A stretch of DNA of 58,986 bases from Actinacidiphila glaucinigra (GTDB lineage Bacteria > Actinomycetota > Actinomycetes > Streptomycetales > Streptomycetaceae). How positions within the stretch are numbered: the first letter of the stretch is position 1; each line of letters begins with the position of its first letter. A model generated the notes under the pieces. That model made no database searches, was not told where the DNA came from, and was given only the letters and a program-made list of their open reading frames with translations. A program made the position numbers and the translations under genes. The DNA is taken from the NCBI RefSeq assembly GCF_900188405.1, contig NZ_FZOF01000039.1:1-58986 (forward strand), in the 5' to 3' direction. Positions 1 through 8,580 of this stretch are shown here, piece by piece.

Positions 1-137
1 GCGAGCGTTGAGGACGTGCGCCGGCGCGGCACCGACCCAGCCACACGGTGCGAGGCGGTCACTGACCGCGCCGGGCAAACGGGCGGGAGGGCGGGAGACA
101 GCCGGCCGCAGGCGCACACAACCCGCACACAACAACC
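1..137 (+). repeat. Right end of an intergenic repeat element (copy C)
   Basis: The first 137 bases match 44678-44814 in the same orientation with about four mismatches by eye (for example at positions 41, 113 and 126). The copy is cut by the window edge, so its left part is unseen. It stops about 20 bases short of the bluB-cobT stop codon and includes the 28-base motif (106-133) that recurs at 44783, 44855 and, inverted, at 43474. Reading frames across it are probably incidental. What the element does is not known to me. Confidence 0.85.
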
Positions 138-156
138 CCCCGCACCCCCGACCGCG

Positions 157-3100
157 TCAGGACTTCTCCGTGACCCCCGCAGAGTCGAACGTCGCCACCT
201 CATGCATCGCGCGCGCAGCGCTCTGCACCAACGGCAGCGCCAACAGCGCACCCGTGCCCTCACCGAGCCGCAGGTCGAGTTCGACCAGCGGCCGCAGGCC
301 CAGCTTCGTCAGCGCCGCCCGGTGGCCGGGCTCCGCGCTGCGGTGGCCCGCGATGCAGGCCGCGAGGACCTCCGGGGCGATGGCGCGGGCCACCAGGGCG
401 GCCGCGCCGGCGCTGACGCCGTCGAGGATGACCGGGGTCCGCAAGGAGGCCGCGCCGAGCAGCAGGCCCACCATGGCCGCGTGTTCGAGGCCCCCGATCG
501 CCGCGAGGACCTCGATCGGGTCGGACGGGTCGGGCTGGTGGAGTTCGAGGGCGCGCCGTACGACGTCGATCTTGCGGGCGTGCATCTCGTCGTTGATGCC
601 GGTGCCGCGCCCCGTGACCTCCGCCGGGTCGACCCCGGTGTAGACGGAGATCAGGGCGGCGGAGACGGTGGTGTTGGCGACCCCCATCTCCCCGGTGAGC
701 AGCGCCTTGTTGCCCGCGGCGACGAGGTCGCGGGCGGTCTCGATGCCGACCTCGATCGCGCGCAGTGCCTCCTCGCGCGACATCGCGGGCCCGGCCGTCA
801 TGTCGGCGGTGCCGGGGCGGATCTTGCGGGGCAGCAGACCGGGGGTGCTGGGGAGGTCGGAGGCGACGCCGACGTCGACCACGCAGACCTCGGCGCCCAC
901 CTGGTTGGCGAAGGCGTTGCACACCGCCCCGCCACCGAGGAAGTTGGCGACCATCTGGCCGGTGACCTCCTGGGGCCAGGCCGTGACGCCCTGGGCGTGC
1001 ACCCCGTGGTCCCCGGCGAAGATCGCGACGGCCGCGGGCTCGGGGATCGGCGGCGGGCACTGCCGGGACAGTCCGCTGAGCTGCGCGGAGATGATCTCCA
1101 GCATGCCGAGCGCGCCGGCCGGCTTGGTCATCCGCTTCTGCCGCTCCCAGGCCTCGCCGAGCGCCTTCGCGTCCAGCGGGCGGATGCCTCGCAGCGTCTC
1201 CTCCAGGAGGTTGTGCGGCTCCTCGCCGGGCAGGGCCCGGTTGCCGTACTCCTCCTCGTGGACGACCCAGGACAGCGGGCGCCGCTTGGACCAGCCGGAC
1301 TGCACCAGTTCCGGGTCCTCGGGGAACTCGTCGACGTAGCCGACACAGAGGTACGCGACGACCTCGAGGTGCTCGGGCAGACCGAGTTCGCGGACCATCT
1401 CGCGCTCGTCGAAGAAGCTGACCCAGCCGACGCCGAGGCCCTCGGCGCGGGCGGCGAGCCAGAGGTTCTCCACGGCGAGCGCCGACGAGTACGGGGCCAT
1501 CTGCGGCTGGGTGTAGCGGCCCAGCGTGTGGCGGCCGCCGCGGGTCGGGTCCGCGGTGACGACGATGTTGACCGGGGTGTCGACGATCGCCTCGATCTTC
1601 AGCTCGCGGAACTGCTTGGCGCGGCCCTTGGGGAGGGACTTGGCGTAGGCGTCGCGCTGCTGCATGGCGAGTTCGTGCATGCGCTCCCGGGTCTTGGCGG
1701 AGCGGATGACGACGAAGTCCCACGGCTGGGAGTGGCCGACGCTCGGCGCGGTGTGCGCCGCCTCCAGCACGCGGATCAGCACCTCGTGCGGGATCGGGTC
1801 CTTGCGGAAGCCGTTGCGGATGTCCCGGCGCTCACGGATGACGCGGTGGACGGCGTCCCGAACTGCGGGGTCGTAGCCCTCGGCGGGGGGCAGCAGCAGC
1901 TCCGGGTCCTCCTCCTCGTCGGCCACCGGCGCCTCGGGCGCCTCCGAGGCCTGGGGCTCCTCGGGTGCCGGCTCCGCCTCGGCCGCGGGCACGGCCTCGG
2001 GCTCCGGCTCCACGGCGGCGGCGAGCGGGGTCTCCTCCAGCACGACAGCGGCGGGCGCAGGCTCGACGACGGGCGCCTCCGGCTCGGGCTCGGGCTCCGG
2101 CTCCGGCTCCACGACGGGCACGGGGGCGGGCACAGGCTCCGCCACGGTCTCGACGACCGGTTCGGGCTCGGACACCACGACCGGCTCCGGTACCACGACC
2201 GGCTCGGGCGCCTCCGGGACGACGACCGGTGCCACGGGCGCCTCGGCGGCCGGCTCCATGCCGAACGGCAGCGGCTCGTCCGGGGCTTCCAGCGGCGGCA
2301 CGGGGGCGGCCACCGGCTCGGGCGCGGGCACGACGGCCACGGGCTCGGGCACGACGGCGACCGGCTCGGCCTCCGCCACGACGGCGACCGGTTCGGGCTC
2401 CGCCACGACCACCTCGGGCGCCGGGGCCTCGTCGCGGGGGATGTCCAGGTACTCGGGCCCCGTGGTGGGCGGCCCGGACTGACGCATGGGCGCCGGGACC
2501 GGCTGCGGCGCAGGCGCCGGTGCGGGCGCCGGCGGCGGGGTGGCCGGACCGCGGTCGGCCAGGGAGCGCACGATGCCGCCGCCGTTGGACGGGTCCGGGA
2601 TCGGCGGGCCCATGTGGAGGGGGCGCCGCGGCGGTACGGGGGCGACCGGGGCGGCCTCCTGCACCTGCGCCTGCACGGGCACCTGGGGCTGCGGAGCCGG
2701 CTCGGCCTCCGGGGCCTGGACCTGGACCGCGTCCTCGGCGGGTGCGGGCTGCGCGACGGGCTCCGCCGCCACGGGCACCGGCTGCTCCGCCAGGAACGGC
2801 GCGGCCTGCTCCGCCGGCAGCTGCTCCGGGACCGGGGCCCCCGGTACGAGCGGCACCTCGGTGCGGACCGCGGAGTAGTCGAGGGAGACGGAGTCACGGC
2901 CGCCGCTCTCGTGGGCGTCGTGCTCGATGCCCTGGGGCGCCACGGGCACCGCGTGCTCGACCGGCACGGGGGTGGGGGCGGCGGCCTGCGCGGGGACCTG
3001 CACGGGCGGGGCCATGGGAGCGGGCGCCGGGACGGGTACGGCGACCGGGACCGGCTGCGGCGGCACGGGCTGCGGGTCGGCCCAGGACCCCTGCAGACCC

Positions 3101-3327
3101 GGCATCAGCAGCATCTCCTCTTCCTCGTCGACCGGCGCGGGGCCGGACGGCTGGTCGAGGTAGTGGTACTCGGGAGGAACCGGCGCGGTGAGCGGATCGA
3201 CGTCCCACGAGGGGACGGACTGCTGCTGCGCGCCACTGCCGGGAAGGTCGGCGTGCGGCTGCAGAACCGCTTCTTCGCCTGCGTTCTCCGGCAGTCCCTC
3301 ACCCGGGACCTGGCCGGTGTCAGTCAT
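157..3327 (-). CDS. cobT: BluB-CobT fusion: DMB synthase / nicotinate-nucleotide-DMB phosphoribosyltransferase
   Basis: This 1056-residue protein should both make and activate the lower ligand of vitamin B12. The BluB flavoenzyme part cleaves reduced FMN to 5,6-dimethylbenzimidazole (DMB), and CobT links DMB to ribose phosphate from nicotinate mononucleotide. Residues 1 to about 484 are low complexity, rich in Pro, Ala, Val and Glu. The BluB/nitroreductase domain follows (about 485-700, with APSVGHSQPW). CobT fills about 700-1050 and ends near LGEGTGAL, which carries the expected catalytic Glu. I chose the ATG at 3327, giving MTDTGQVPGE; GAGGGG lies about 5 bases upstream, and a stronger AAGGAG serves a six-codon ORF that overlaps this start. 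A longer frame to 3417 is possible but less likely. cobL lies 251 bases upstream on the same strand. The fusion is known in Streptomyces; the role of the long N-terminal tail is not known. Confidence 0.93.
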   Translation of the reverse strand: MTDTGQVPGEGLPENAGEEAVLQPHADLPGSGAQQQSVPSWDVDPLTAPVPPEYHYLDQPSGPAPVDEEEEMLLMPGLQGSWADPQPVPPQPVPVAVPVPAPAPMAPPVQVPAQAAAPTPVPVEHAVPVAPQGIEHDAHESGGRDSVSLDYSAVRTEVPLVPGAPVPEQLPAEQAAPFLAEQPVPVAAEPVAQPAPAEDAVQVQAPEAEPAPQPQVPVQAQVQEAAPVAPVPPRRPLHMGPPIPDPSNGGGIVRSLADRGPATPPPAPAPAPAPQPVPAPMRQSGPPTTGPEYLDIPRDEAPAPEVVVAEPEPVAVVAEAEPVAVVPEPVAVVPAPEPVAAPVPPLEAPDEPLPFGMEPAAEAPVAPVVVPEAPEPVVVPEPVVVSEPEPVVETVAEPVPAPVPVVEPEPEPEPEPEAPVVEPAPAAVVLEETPLAAAVEPEPEAVPAAEAEPAPEEPQASEAPEAPVADEEEDPELLLPPAEGYDPAVRDAVHRVIRERRDIRNGFRKDPIPHEVLIRVLEAAHTAPSVGHSQPWDFVVIRSAKTRERMHELAMQQRDAYAKSLPKGRAKQFRELKIEAIVDTPVNIVVTADPTRGGRHTLGRYTQPQMAPYSSALAVENLWLAARAEGLGVGWVSFFDEREMVRELGLPEHLEVVAYLCVGYVDEFPEDPELVQSGWSKRRPLSWVVHEEEYGNRALPGEEPHNLLEETLRGIRPLDAKALGEAWERQKRMTKPAGALGMLEIISAQLSGLSRQCPPPIPEPAAVAIFAGDHGVHAQGVTAWPQEVTGQMVANFLGGGAVCNAFANQVGAEVCVVDVGVASDLPSTPGLLPRKIRPGTADMTAGPAMSREEALRAIEVGIETARDLVAAGNKALLTGEMGVANTTVSAALISVYTGVDPAEVTGRGTGINDEMHARKIDVVRRALELHQPDPSDPIEVLAAIGGLEHAAMVGLLLGAASLRTPVILDGVSAGAAALVARAIAPEVLAACIAGHRSAEPGHRAALTKLGLRPLVELDLRLGEGTGALLALPLVQSAARAMHEVATFDSAGVTEKS

Positions 3328-3344
3328 GCGTGCCCCTCGCCCAT
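3324..3344 (-). CDS. Six-codon upstream ORF coupled to bluB-cobT
   Basis: The reading frame ATG-GGC-GAG-GGG-CAC-GCA-TGA encodes MGEGHA. Its TGA overlaps the cobT ATG as ATGA. An AAGGAG sequence (3353-3358) lies 8 bases before this mini-ORF, better placed for it than for cobT. This suggests that ribosomes load on the mini-ORF and reinitiate at cobT. It could also be chance, with the GAGGGG inside it acting as the direct cobT ribosome site. Confidence 0.3.
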   Translation of the reverse strand: MGEGHA

Positions 3345-3444
3345 CGGTTTCGCTCCTTCCATCGCTGCGCCGAGCACACTGCCCACAGAGAGAACGAGCG
3401 TGGGCGGCAACCGGCACGACGACGGCGATTGACCGGTACTGACC

Positions 3445-3473
3445 ATTACTGATCAGCCCTCACGCGACGTCAA
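3445..3473 (-). promoter_or_regulatory. Candidate promoter of bluB-cobT
   Basis: On the minus strand TTGACG (3473-3468) is followed after 17 bases by AGTAAT (3450-3445), a good -35 and a partial -10 for the housekeeping sigma factor. It lies about 118 bases upstream of the cobT start in the cobL-cobT gap. I saw no convincing cobalamin riboswitch in this gap. Confidence 0.4.
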
Positions 3474-3578
3474 TGCGCGACAACGGCACAGCGGTCCGTC
3501 AGCCTACCGTGCGTGTGTCCGCGCGTGCTCAGGGGGGTTCACCTCAAACCGGTGCCAATGCGGGCGCAACCCACTGGC

Positions 3579-4799
3579 TCACCTGCGGTGTCCGAGGAGC
3601 GCGAAGACCACCGTGCGCTCCCGCTCGGACCACTCGTCGTCCAGCTCGACTGCCTGCAACAACGCGCATTCCACGGTGTATCCGCCCTCGTCGAGGGCGC
3701 GGCTGACGGCTTCGGCCTCGTCCCGGTTCGCCGCGCTCGCGGCGATTCGCTCCGGACGGCGCGCGGCGCAGGCGGCCACGACCTCCGGTCCGCCGCCCCC
3801 GATGCGCACGATGTCCGGTTCCGGAAGGTCCTCCAGCACGTGCGGGGCCCGGCCGTGGACGACCCGCACCTGCACCCCGAAGTCCCGTGCGGTGTCCTCG
3901 ATCCGCTCGCACGCCGCCGCGTCGTCCTCCACCGCGATGACGGCCGCGCCGAAGCGCGCCGCCTCCACGGCGACGGCGCCGCCGCCGGCGCCGATGTCCC
4001 ACAGCAGGTCGCCCGCCCGCGGTCCGAGCCGGGCCAGTTGCAGGGCGCGCAGGTGCGCCGGGCCGTCCCCGGGGACGTACCGCTCGGCGGGCAGCGCCCA
4101 GCCCCGTACGCGGTCGGCCGTGGCGGGGTCGCCGCCCGCGAGCCAGCCGGACTGCGCGGACACCGGGACGGGCACCGGCGCGGGGGCGGCGGCCGGGGCG
4201 GCGCCGACGACGAGGACGACGTTGGGGTCGCGCCAGGTGTGGTCGGCCACCTTGTCGGAGGTGAGGACGGTGACCTGCTCGTGCTCGGTGCCGAGGGCCT
4301 CGCAGATCACGAAGGTGCGGTGCTCGTCGCCGAGCAGCAGGGCGAGTTCGGCCGGTCCGGCGCCGGGGGCGGTGAGCACGGCGACCTTGGGGTGGGCGCG
4401 GCAGACGTTGACGGCCCGCCGCAGGGTGCGGGTGTGCGCGACGACCACCCGGGCGTCGTCCCAGGGCATCCCGGCCCGCGCGAAGGCCTGGGCGACCGAG
4501 GTGACGCCGGGGACGACCTCGACCTCCAGCCCGTACTCGGGGGTGCGCAGGGCGCGGACGACTCCGAAGAATCCGGGGTCGCCGTCGGCGAGGACCACCG
4601 CGGTGCCGCGGTGCCGCGCGATGCGGCGGGCGGCCAGGTCGATGCTGCCCAGCACGATCCGCTCGGCGTCCTCCGGCACGAAGGGCAGGGCCAGGTGGTG
4701 CCGGGTCCCGGCCACCAGCGTGGCGGCCGACAGGGCGGAGCGCGCCGCCTCGCCGGGTGGTGAGCCGTCCCACCCGATCACCGTGACACGGTCGGCCAT
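3579..4799 (-). CDS. cobL: Precorrin-6Y C5,15-methyltransferase (decarboxylating), CbiE-CbiT fusion
   Basis: This 406-residue bifunctional enzyme methylates precorrin-6Y at C5 and C15 and decarboxylates the acetate side chain in aerobic corrin-ring synthesis. Residues 1 to about 200 are a CbiE-type tetrapyrrole methyltransferase (start MADRVTVIGWDG; ADGDPGFFG loop). Residues from about 210 are a CbiT-type class I methyltransferase with the SAM motif LLWDIGAGGGAVAVEAA. The length fits CobL. AGGAGG lies about 6 bases before the ATG. It reads toward bluB-cobT on the same strand, so it is the corrin-ring step next to the lower-ligand step. Confidence 0.93.
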   Translation of the reverse strand: MADRVTVIGWDGSPPGEAARSALSAATLVAGTRHHLALPFVPEDAERIVLGSIDLAARRIARHRGTAVVLADGDPGFFGVVRALRTPEYGLEVEVVPGVTSVAQAFARAGMPWDDARVVVAHTRTLRRAVNVCRAHPKVAVLTAPGAGPAELALLLGDEHRTFVICEALGTEHEQVTVLTSDKVADHTWRDPNVVLVVGAAPAAAPAPVPVPVSAQSGWLAGGDPATADRVRGWALPAERYVPGDGPAHLRALQLARLGPRAGDLLWDIGAGGGAVAVEAARFGAAVIAVEDDAAACERIEDTARDFGVQVRVVHGRAPHVLEDLPEPDIVRIGGGGPEVVAACAARRPERIAASAANRDEAEAVSRALDEGGYTVECALLQAVELDDEWSERERTVVFALLGHRR

Positions 4800-4898
4800 C
4801 GTCGTCCTGCCTCCTGGGCGCGTCGCGGTGTGGTGCCCGGGTGAGGTGATCCCGGGGTGTGCACAGTACCCCGGCCAGGATCTTGCGCTAGCGGGTGC

Positions 4899-5543
4899 TC
4901 ACTGCCAGTCGGCGTACGCCGCGTAGTCGGAGCCGTCGGCGGACTCCTCCGCGAGGCCGTCGAGGTCCTCCGGGAGCAGGCTCCACACGATGAGATCGGT
5001 GCGGATCTCCTCCCAGCGGCCGTCGGTCTCGCCCTCCGGCCGGATGCGGACCAGGCCGGCGCCTCGCAGCACGCCCTCGCTGATGCAGCCGATCTTCTGC
5101 GCGACCTGCTGCGAGGCGGCGTTGTCGGCGGCGGTGCGCAGTTCCAGGCGCTCGAACTTCTGGTCGTCGAAGAGCCACTGGGCGGTGGCCTGCACGGCCT
5201 CGGCGGCGTAGCCCTCGCCGCGTGCCCAGGGGGCGATCATGTAACCGACCTCGCTGCTGCGGATGCGCCAGTCGGTACGCTGCAGGTGGACGGTGCCGAC
5301 CAGCCGCTGGGTGAGGAACTCGGTGACGGCGAGCACGATGCCGCGGCCCTCCGCGCGCTCGGCGGGGGCGAACTCGGCGATGAAGGAGCGGGCGTCCGCC
5401 TCGGTGTAGGGATACGGCACGGAGGTCCAGGCGATCACGGACTCGTCGTTCATCATCTCCACCATGGCGGGGATGTCGGACTCCTCGTACGGACGCAGCA
5501 CCAGCCGCTCCGTACTGATGGAGATCTCCGGGAAGCTGGTCAT
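4899..5543 (-). CDS. GNAT family N-acetyltransferase (RimJ/RimL type)
   Basis: This 214-residue protein looks like an acetyl-CoA-dependent transferase of the RimJ/RimL-like group. It opens with the typical strand ISTERLVLRPYEESDIPAM, has EVGYMIAPWARGEGYAAEAV (the Q/R-x-x-G-x-G/A acetyl-CoA loop as ARGEGYA), and continues with LELRTAADNAASQQVAQKIG, the conserved helix of this fold. I chose the ATG at 5543 because GGAG sits about 9 bases upstream and the family homology begins there; a longer frame to 5669 adds unrelated residues. The substrate cannot be told from the sequence. It diverges from the methyltransferase gene at 5756. Confidence 0.85.
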   Translation of the reverse strand: MTSFPEISISTERLVLRPYEESDIPAMVEMMNDESVIAWTSVPYPYTEADARSFIAEFAPAERAEGRGIVLAVTEFLTQRLVGTVHLQRTDWRIRSSEVGYMIAPWARGEGYAAEAVQATAQWLFDDQKFERLELRTAADNAASQQVAQKIGCISEGVLRGAGLVRIRPEGETDGRWEEIRTDLIVWSLLPEDLDGLAEESADGSDYAAYADWQ

Positions 5544-5755
5544 TCGACGCTCCGTAGCCAGGGCATGTGTGAAGTGCACAGCATGCAGCATCCACCGGTT
5601 CACCCGCAGGACCGGGTCGCCGCGGGGCCTGCGCGGCCGTCGCCCCAGGGTACGTCCAACCATCCGCACGACGGGAGCAGTTGGTGTGCTGTTCCCCGGC
5701 TTTTCCGCAGGTCCGCTACGCCCGTGGTCACAGGGTGCTGCTAGCGTCTGCCCGC

Positions 5756-6523
5756 GTGACGGTGCACCACGCAGCAGGAGTCGGATATCAGCGGGCCGCG
5801 GGTGTGTACGAGCGGTCGCGGCCCTCGTACCCCATGGCGGCCCTGGCCGAGTTGGCGGACGCGCTGCCCCTCGAGGCCGGCCGTACGGTGGTCGACCTGG
5901 GCGCCGGCACCGGCAAGTTCACCCGCCTGCTGGCCCTGACGGGCGCGGAGGTGATCGCGGTCGAGCCGGTGACGGAGATGCGGGAGCGGCTCGCGGAGCT
6001 GCTGCCGGGGGTACGGGTGACCGCCGGGACGGCCGAGGCGACGGGCCTGCCGGACGGGTGCGCGGACGCGGTGGTGGCGGCGCAGTCCTGGCACTGGTTC
6101 CAGGAGGAGGAGGCCCTGGCGGAGGTCGAGCGGCTGCTGCGGCCGGGCGGTTCGCTGGCGCTGGTGTGGAACACCTACGACACCTCGGTCCCGTGGGTGC
6201 GGGACTACCAGGACATCGTCTTCCGGCTGGCGCCGCGTGACCTGCCGAGCCCGCTGGACGACGGCTGGCGCAAGGCCTTCACCGACCGCGCGGGCTGGTC
6301 GCGGGTGCACGAGCGGCACTGGCCGAACCTGCACTCGACGACGGTCTCCGACGTGGTGGAGCGGATGACGTCCTCCAGCCACATCGCGGTGATGGACCCG
6401 GCGGAGCAGGAGCGGGTGCGGGCCGAGGTGGAGGCGGTGCTGGCCGGGCACGACGCCACGCGCGGCAACGCGGCGGTGGAGATGCCGTACACCACGGACG
6501 TGTACTGGGTGCGGCGGCGCTGA
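5756..6523 (+). CDS. Class I SAM-dependent methyltransferase
   Basis: This 255-residue protein belongs to the UbiE/Methyltransf_11 type. Motif I is VVDLGAGTGKFT (about residues 41-52), followed by VIAVEPVTEMRERL (motif II acidic residue) and GTAEATGLPDGCADAVVAAQ. The AQSWHWF segment is typical of a group of actinobacterial methyltransferases of unknown substrate. The start is taken as GTG at 5756 (VTVHHAAG); a TAGCGT hexamer 8 bases upstream could make the transcript nearly leaderless. A GTG two codons later is also possible. The gene diverges from the acetyltransferase at 5543. Confidence 0.85.
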   Translation: MTVHHAAGVGYQRAAGVYERSRPSYPMAALAELADALPLEAGRTVVDLGAGTGKFTRLLALTGAEVIAVEPVTEMRERLAELLPGVRVTAGTAEATGLPDGCADAVVAAQSWHWFQEEEALAEVERLLRPGGSLALVWNTYDTSVPWVRDYQDIVFRLAPRDLPSPLDDGWRKAFTDRAGWSRVHERHWPNLHSTTVSDVVERMTSSSHIAVMDPAEQERVRAEVEAVLAGHDATRGNAAVEMPYTTDVYWVRRR

Positions 6524-6572
6524 CCTCGCGGGTCCGTGCGGGTCTGTCGGTGACGCCCTGTTGAATGGGCGG

Positions 6573-6959
6573 ATGGACGCGGATCGGCTCAGGGGGTTCT
6601 GCCTCGGCTTCAACGGAGCGGCGGAGGAGAACCCCTTCCCGCGGGACACGGAGGTGACCGTCTTCAAGGTCGGCGGGAAGATCTTCGCCATCAGCGCGCT
6701 GCGGGACGAACCGCTGAAGGTGAGCCTGAAGTGCGACCCCGACCTGGCGGTGCGGCTGCGTGCGGAGCATGCGGCGATCGCGCCCGGATGGCATCTGAAC
6801 AAGCGCCACTGGAACACGGTCACGCTGGACGGTTCGCTGCCCGACGCGATGGTGCGCGAGCTGGTCGAGGACTCGTACGACCTGATCGTGGCCCGGTTGC
6901 CGCGAGCCGAGCGGCTGCGGCTGGACTGGCTGGGGACCGCCGAGGGGGGCGCGCGGTGA
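6573..6959 (+). CDS. MmcQ/YjbR family protein
   Basis: A 128-residue protein of the MmcQ/YjbR (DUF419) family, whose small alpha/beta fold resembles a double-wing DNA-binding domain. Recognisable segments are the N-terminal FCLGFNGAAEENPFP, the FKVGGKIFAI strand pair, VSLKCDPDLAVRLR, and PGWHLNKRHWNTVTLDG, all characteristic of the family. The ATG at 6573 gives MDADRLRGF; a TTG four codons earlier is possible. It follows the methyltransferase by 49 bases and may be cotranscribed. Its cellular role is not established. Confidence 0.85.
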   Translation: MDADRLRGFCLGFNGAAEENPFPRDTEVTVFKVGGKIFAISALRDEPLKVSLKCDPDLAVRLRAEHAAIAPGWHLNKRHWNTVTLDGSLPDAMVRELVEDSYDLIVARLPRAERLRLDWLGTAEGGAR

Positions 6960-6992
6960 CCGCGGCGCCCACCCCCGTTCGGGTCCGGTGGG

Positions 6993-7823
6993 TCAGAAGG
7001 ACGGGATGACGGAACCGGCGTACGTGTCCTCGATGAACTTCTTCACCTCGGGCGTGGTGAGCAGCTTCTTCAGCTTCAGCACGCGCGGGTCCTTCTCGTT
7101 GCCCTCCTTGACGGCGAGGAAGTTGCCGTAGGGGTTGTTCTCGGCGGACTCCAGCACCAGGGCGTCGTCGGCGGGCTTGAGGCCCGCGGAGATGGCGTAG
7201 TTGCCGTTGATCACGGCGGCGTCGACGTCCTGCAGGGAGCGCGGCAGCTGGGCGGCCTCCAGCTCCTTGAACTTGAGGTTCTTCGGGTTGCCGGTGATGT
7301 CGGCGGGGGTGGCCTCGTTGCCGACGCCGTCCTTGAGGGTGATCAGGCCATTGGCGGCGAGCAGCTTGAGGCCGCGGGCCTCGTTCACCGCGTCGTTGGC
7401 GACGGCTATCGTGGCGCCGTTCTTGATCGCGTCGGCGGACTTCAGCTTGTCGGAGTACAGGCCCAGCGGCTCCAGGTGCACCGTGACGACGGGCACGATG
7501 TGGGTGCCCTTCTTCTTGTTGAAGTCGTCCAGGTAGGGCTGGTTCTGGAAGTAGTTGGCGTCGACGGAGCCGTCCTCGGTGGCGGTGTTCGGCGTCACGT
7601 AGTCGCTGAACTCCTTCACCTCGAGCTTGAGCCCGGCCTTGGCCGCCAGGTTGTCCTTGACGAAGTTCAGGATCTCCGCGTGCGGGACGGGGCTCGCGGC
7701 GACGACGAGCGGGTCGCTCGCGCTGTCCTTCTTCGTGCCGGAGTCCCCGCCGCAGGCGGTCAGGCCGAGGGTGAGGCCGGCGGCGGCGAGGACGGCGGTC
7801 GTGATCTTGATGCTGGTACGCAC
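6993..7823 (-). CDS. metQ: Methionine ABC transporter substrate-binding lipoprotein
   Basis: This is the 276-residue NlpA/MetQ-family binding lipoprotein of the methionine importer. The signal peptide MRTSIKITTAVLAAAGLTLG runs into the lipobox LTAC, with the acylated cysteine at residue 24, so the mature protein is anchored outside the membrane. Typical segments are ANYFQNQPYLDDFN, GATIAVANDAVNEARGLKLL, and DVDAAVINGNYAISAGL. It is the last gene of metN-metI-metQ, 37 bases after metI. Substrate is inferred from the family and from the NIL domain on metN. Confidence 0.92.
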   Translation of the reverse strand: MRTSIKITTAVLAAAGLTLGLTACGGDSGTKKDSASDPLVVAASPVPHAEILNFVKDNLAAKAGLKLEVKEFSDYVTPNTATEDGSVDANYFQNQPYLDDFNKKKGTHIVPVVTVHLEPLGLYSDKLKSADAIKNGATIAVANDAVNEARGLKLLAANGLITLKDGVGNEATPADITGNPKNLKFKELEAAQLPRSLQDVDAAVINGNYAISAGLKPADDALVLESAENNPYGNFLAVKEGNEKDPRVLKLKKLLTTPEVKKFIEDTYAGSVIPSF

Positions 7824-7860
7824 GAAAAGTGCCTTTCTGGAACGGTGTTGCCTTGCGGTG

Positions 7861-8580
7861 TCAGGAGGCTTCGGTGGCCGCGGCCGGGCGCAGCAGGCGC
7901 AGCCGGGGCGTGGTGGAGGTGCGGCCGCGGTGGGAGGCGCCGCGGGCGGCGAGGTCGCCGGCGAGCTGGACGGCGGTCACGATGACGATCAGGACGCCGA
8001 TCGTGACGAGCATCAGGGAGGTCTCGAAACGCTGGTAGCCGTAGCGGATGGCGAGGTCGCCGAGGCCGCCGCCGCCGATGGTGCCGGCCATGGCGGAGTA
8101 GCCGATGAGGGCGATCACCGTGGTGGTGAGCCCGGCGATCAGGGAGGGCAGCGACTCGGGCAGCAGGGCCTTGCGGACGACGGTCCAGGTGCTGCCGCCC
8201 ATGGCCTGGACGGCCTCGACGAGTCCGCCGTCGACCTCGCGGACGGCGGTCTCCACCAGCCGCGCGAGGAACGGGATGGCGCCTATGGAGAGCGGGACGA
8301 CCATGGCCTCGGCGCCGATGGTGGTGCCGATCACCCAGCGGGTGAAGGGCAGCACCGAGATCATCAGGATGAGGAAGGGCAGTGAGCGGCCGAGGTTCAC
8401 GACCACGCCGACGGCCTTGTTGACCGTCGCGTTGCGCAGCAGTCCGCCGCGGTCGGTCAGCACCAGCAGGACGCCCAGCGGCAGTCCCCCGGCCACCGCG
8501 ATCAGCGTGGACCAGCCGACCATGATCAGGGTTTCCCAACACGCCTGCGACAGCAGCGGCTGCATCTCGGCCCAGCTCAC
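7861..8580 (-). CDS. metI: Methionine ABC transporter permease
   Basis: This 239-residue integral membrane permease forms the channel of the MetNIQ importer. It has about five hydrophobic helices and the permease loop that docks on the ATPase (VETAVREVDGGLVEAVQAMG region, with the GSTWTVVRKALLPESLPSL EAA-like segment). The start is GTG at 8580, overlapping the metN stop as GTGA, so translation is coupled to metN. It lies between metN and metQ, as expected for this transporter. Confidence 0.93.
   Translation of the reverse strand: MSWAEMQPLLSQACWETLIMVGWSTLIAVAGGLPLGVLLVLTDRGGLLRNATVNKAVGVVVNLGRSLPFLILMISVLPFTRWVIGTTIGAEAMVVPLSIGAIPFLARLVETAVREVDGGLVEAVQAMGGSTWTVVRKALLPESLPSLIAGLTTTVIALIGYSAMAGTIGGGGLGDLAIRYGYQRFETSLMLVTIGVLIVIVTAVQLAGDLAARGASHRGRTSTTPRLRLLRPAAATEAS

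Noticed and set aside
16..3432. Very long plus-strand frame across bluB-cobT
   Set aside because: It is a high-G+C shadow of the minus-strand gene; its residues are Arg/Gly/Asp-rich with no domain and no ribosome site.
3328..3578. Cobalamin riboswitch upstream of bluB-cobT
   Set aside because: No GCCACTG and B12-box combination was seen; the GAGCCAGTGG at the cobL end is isolated.
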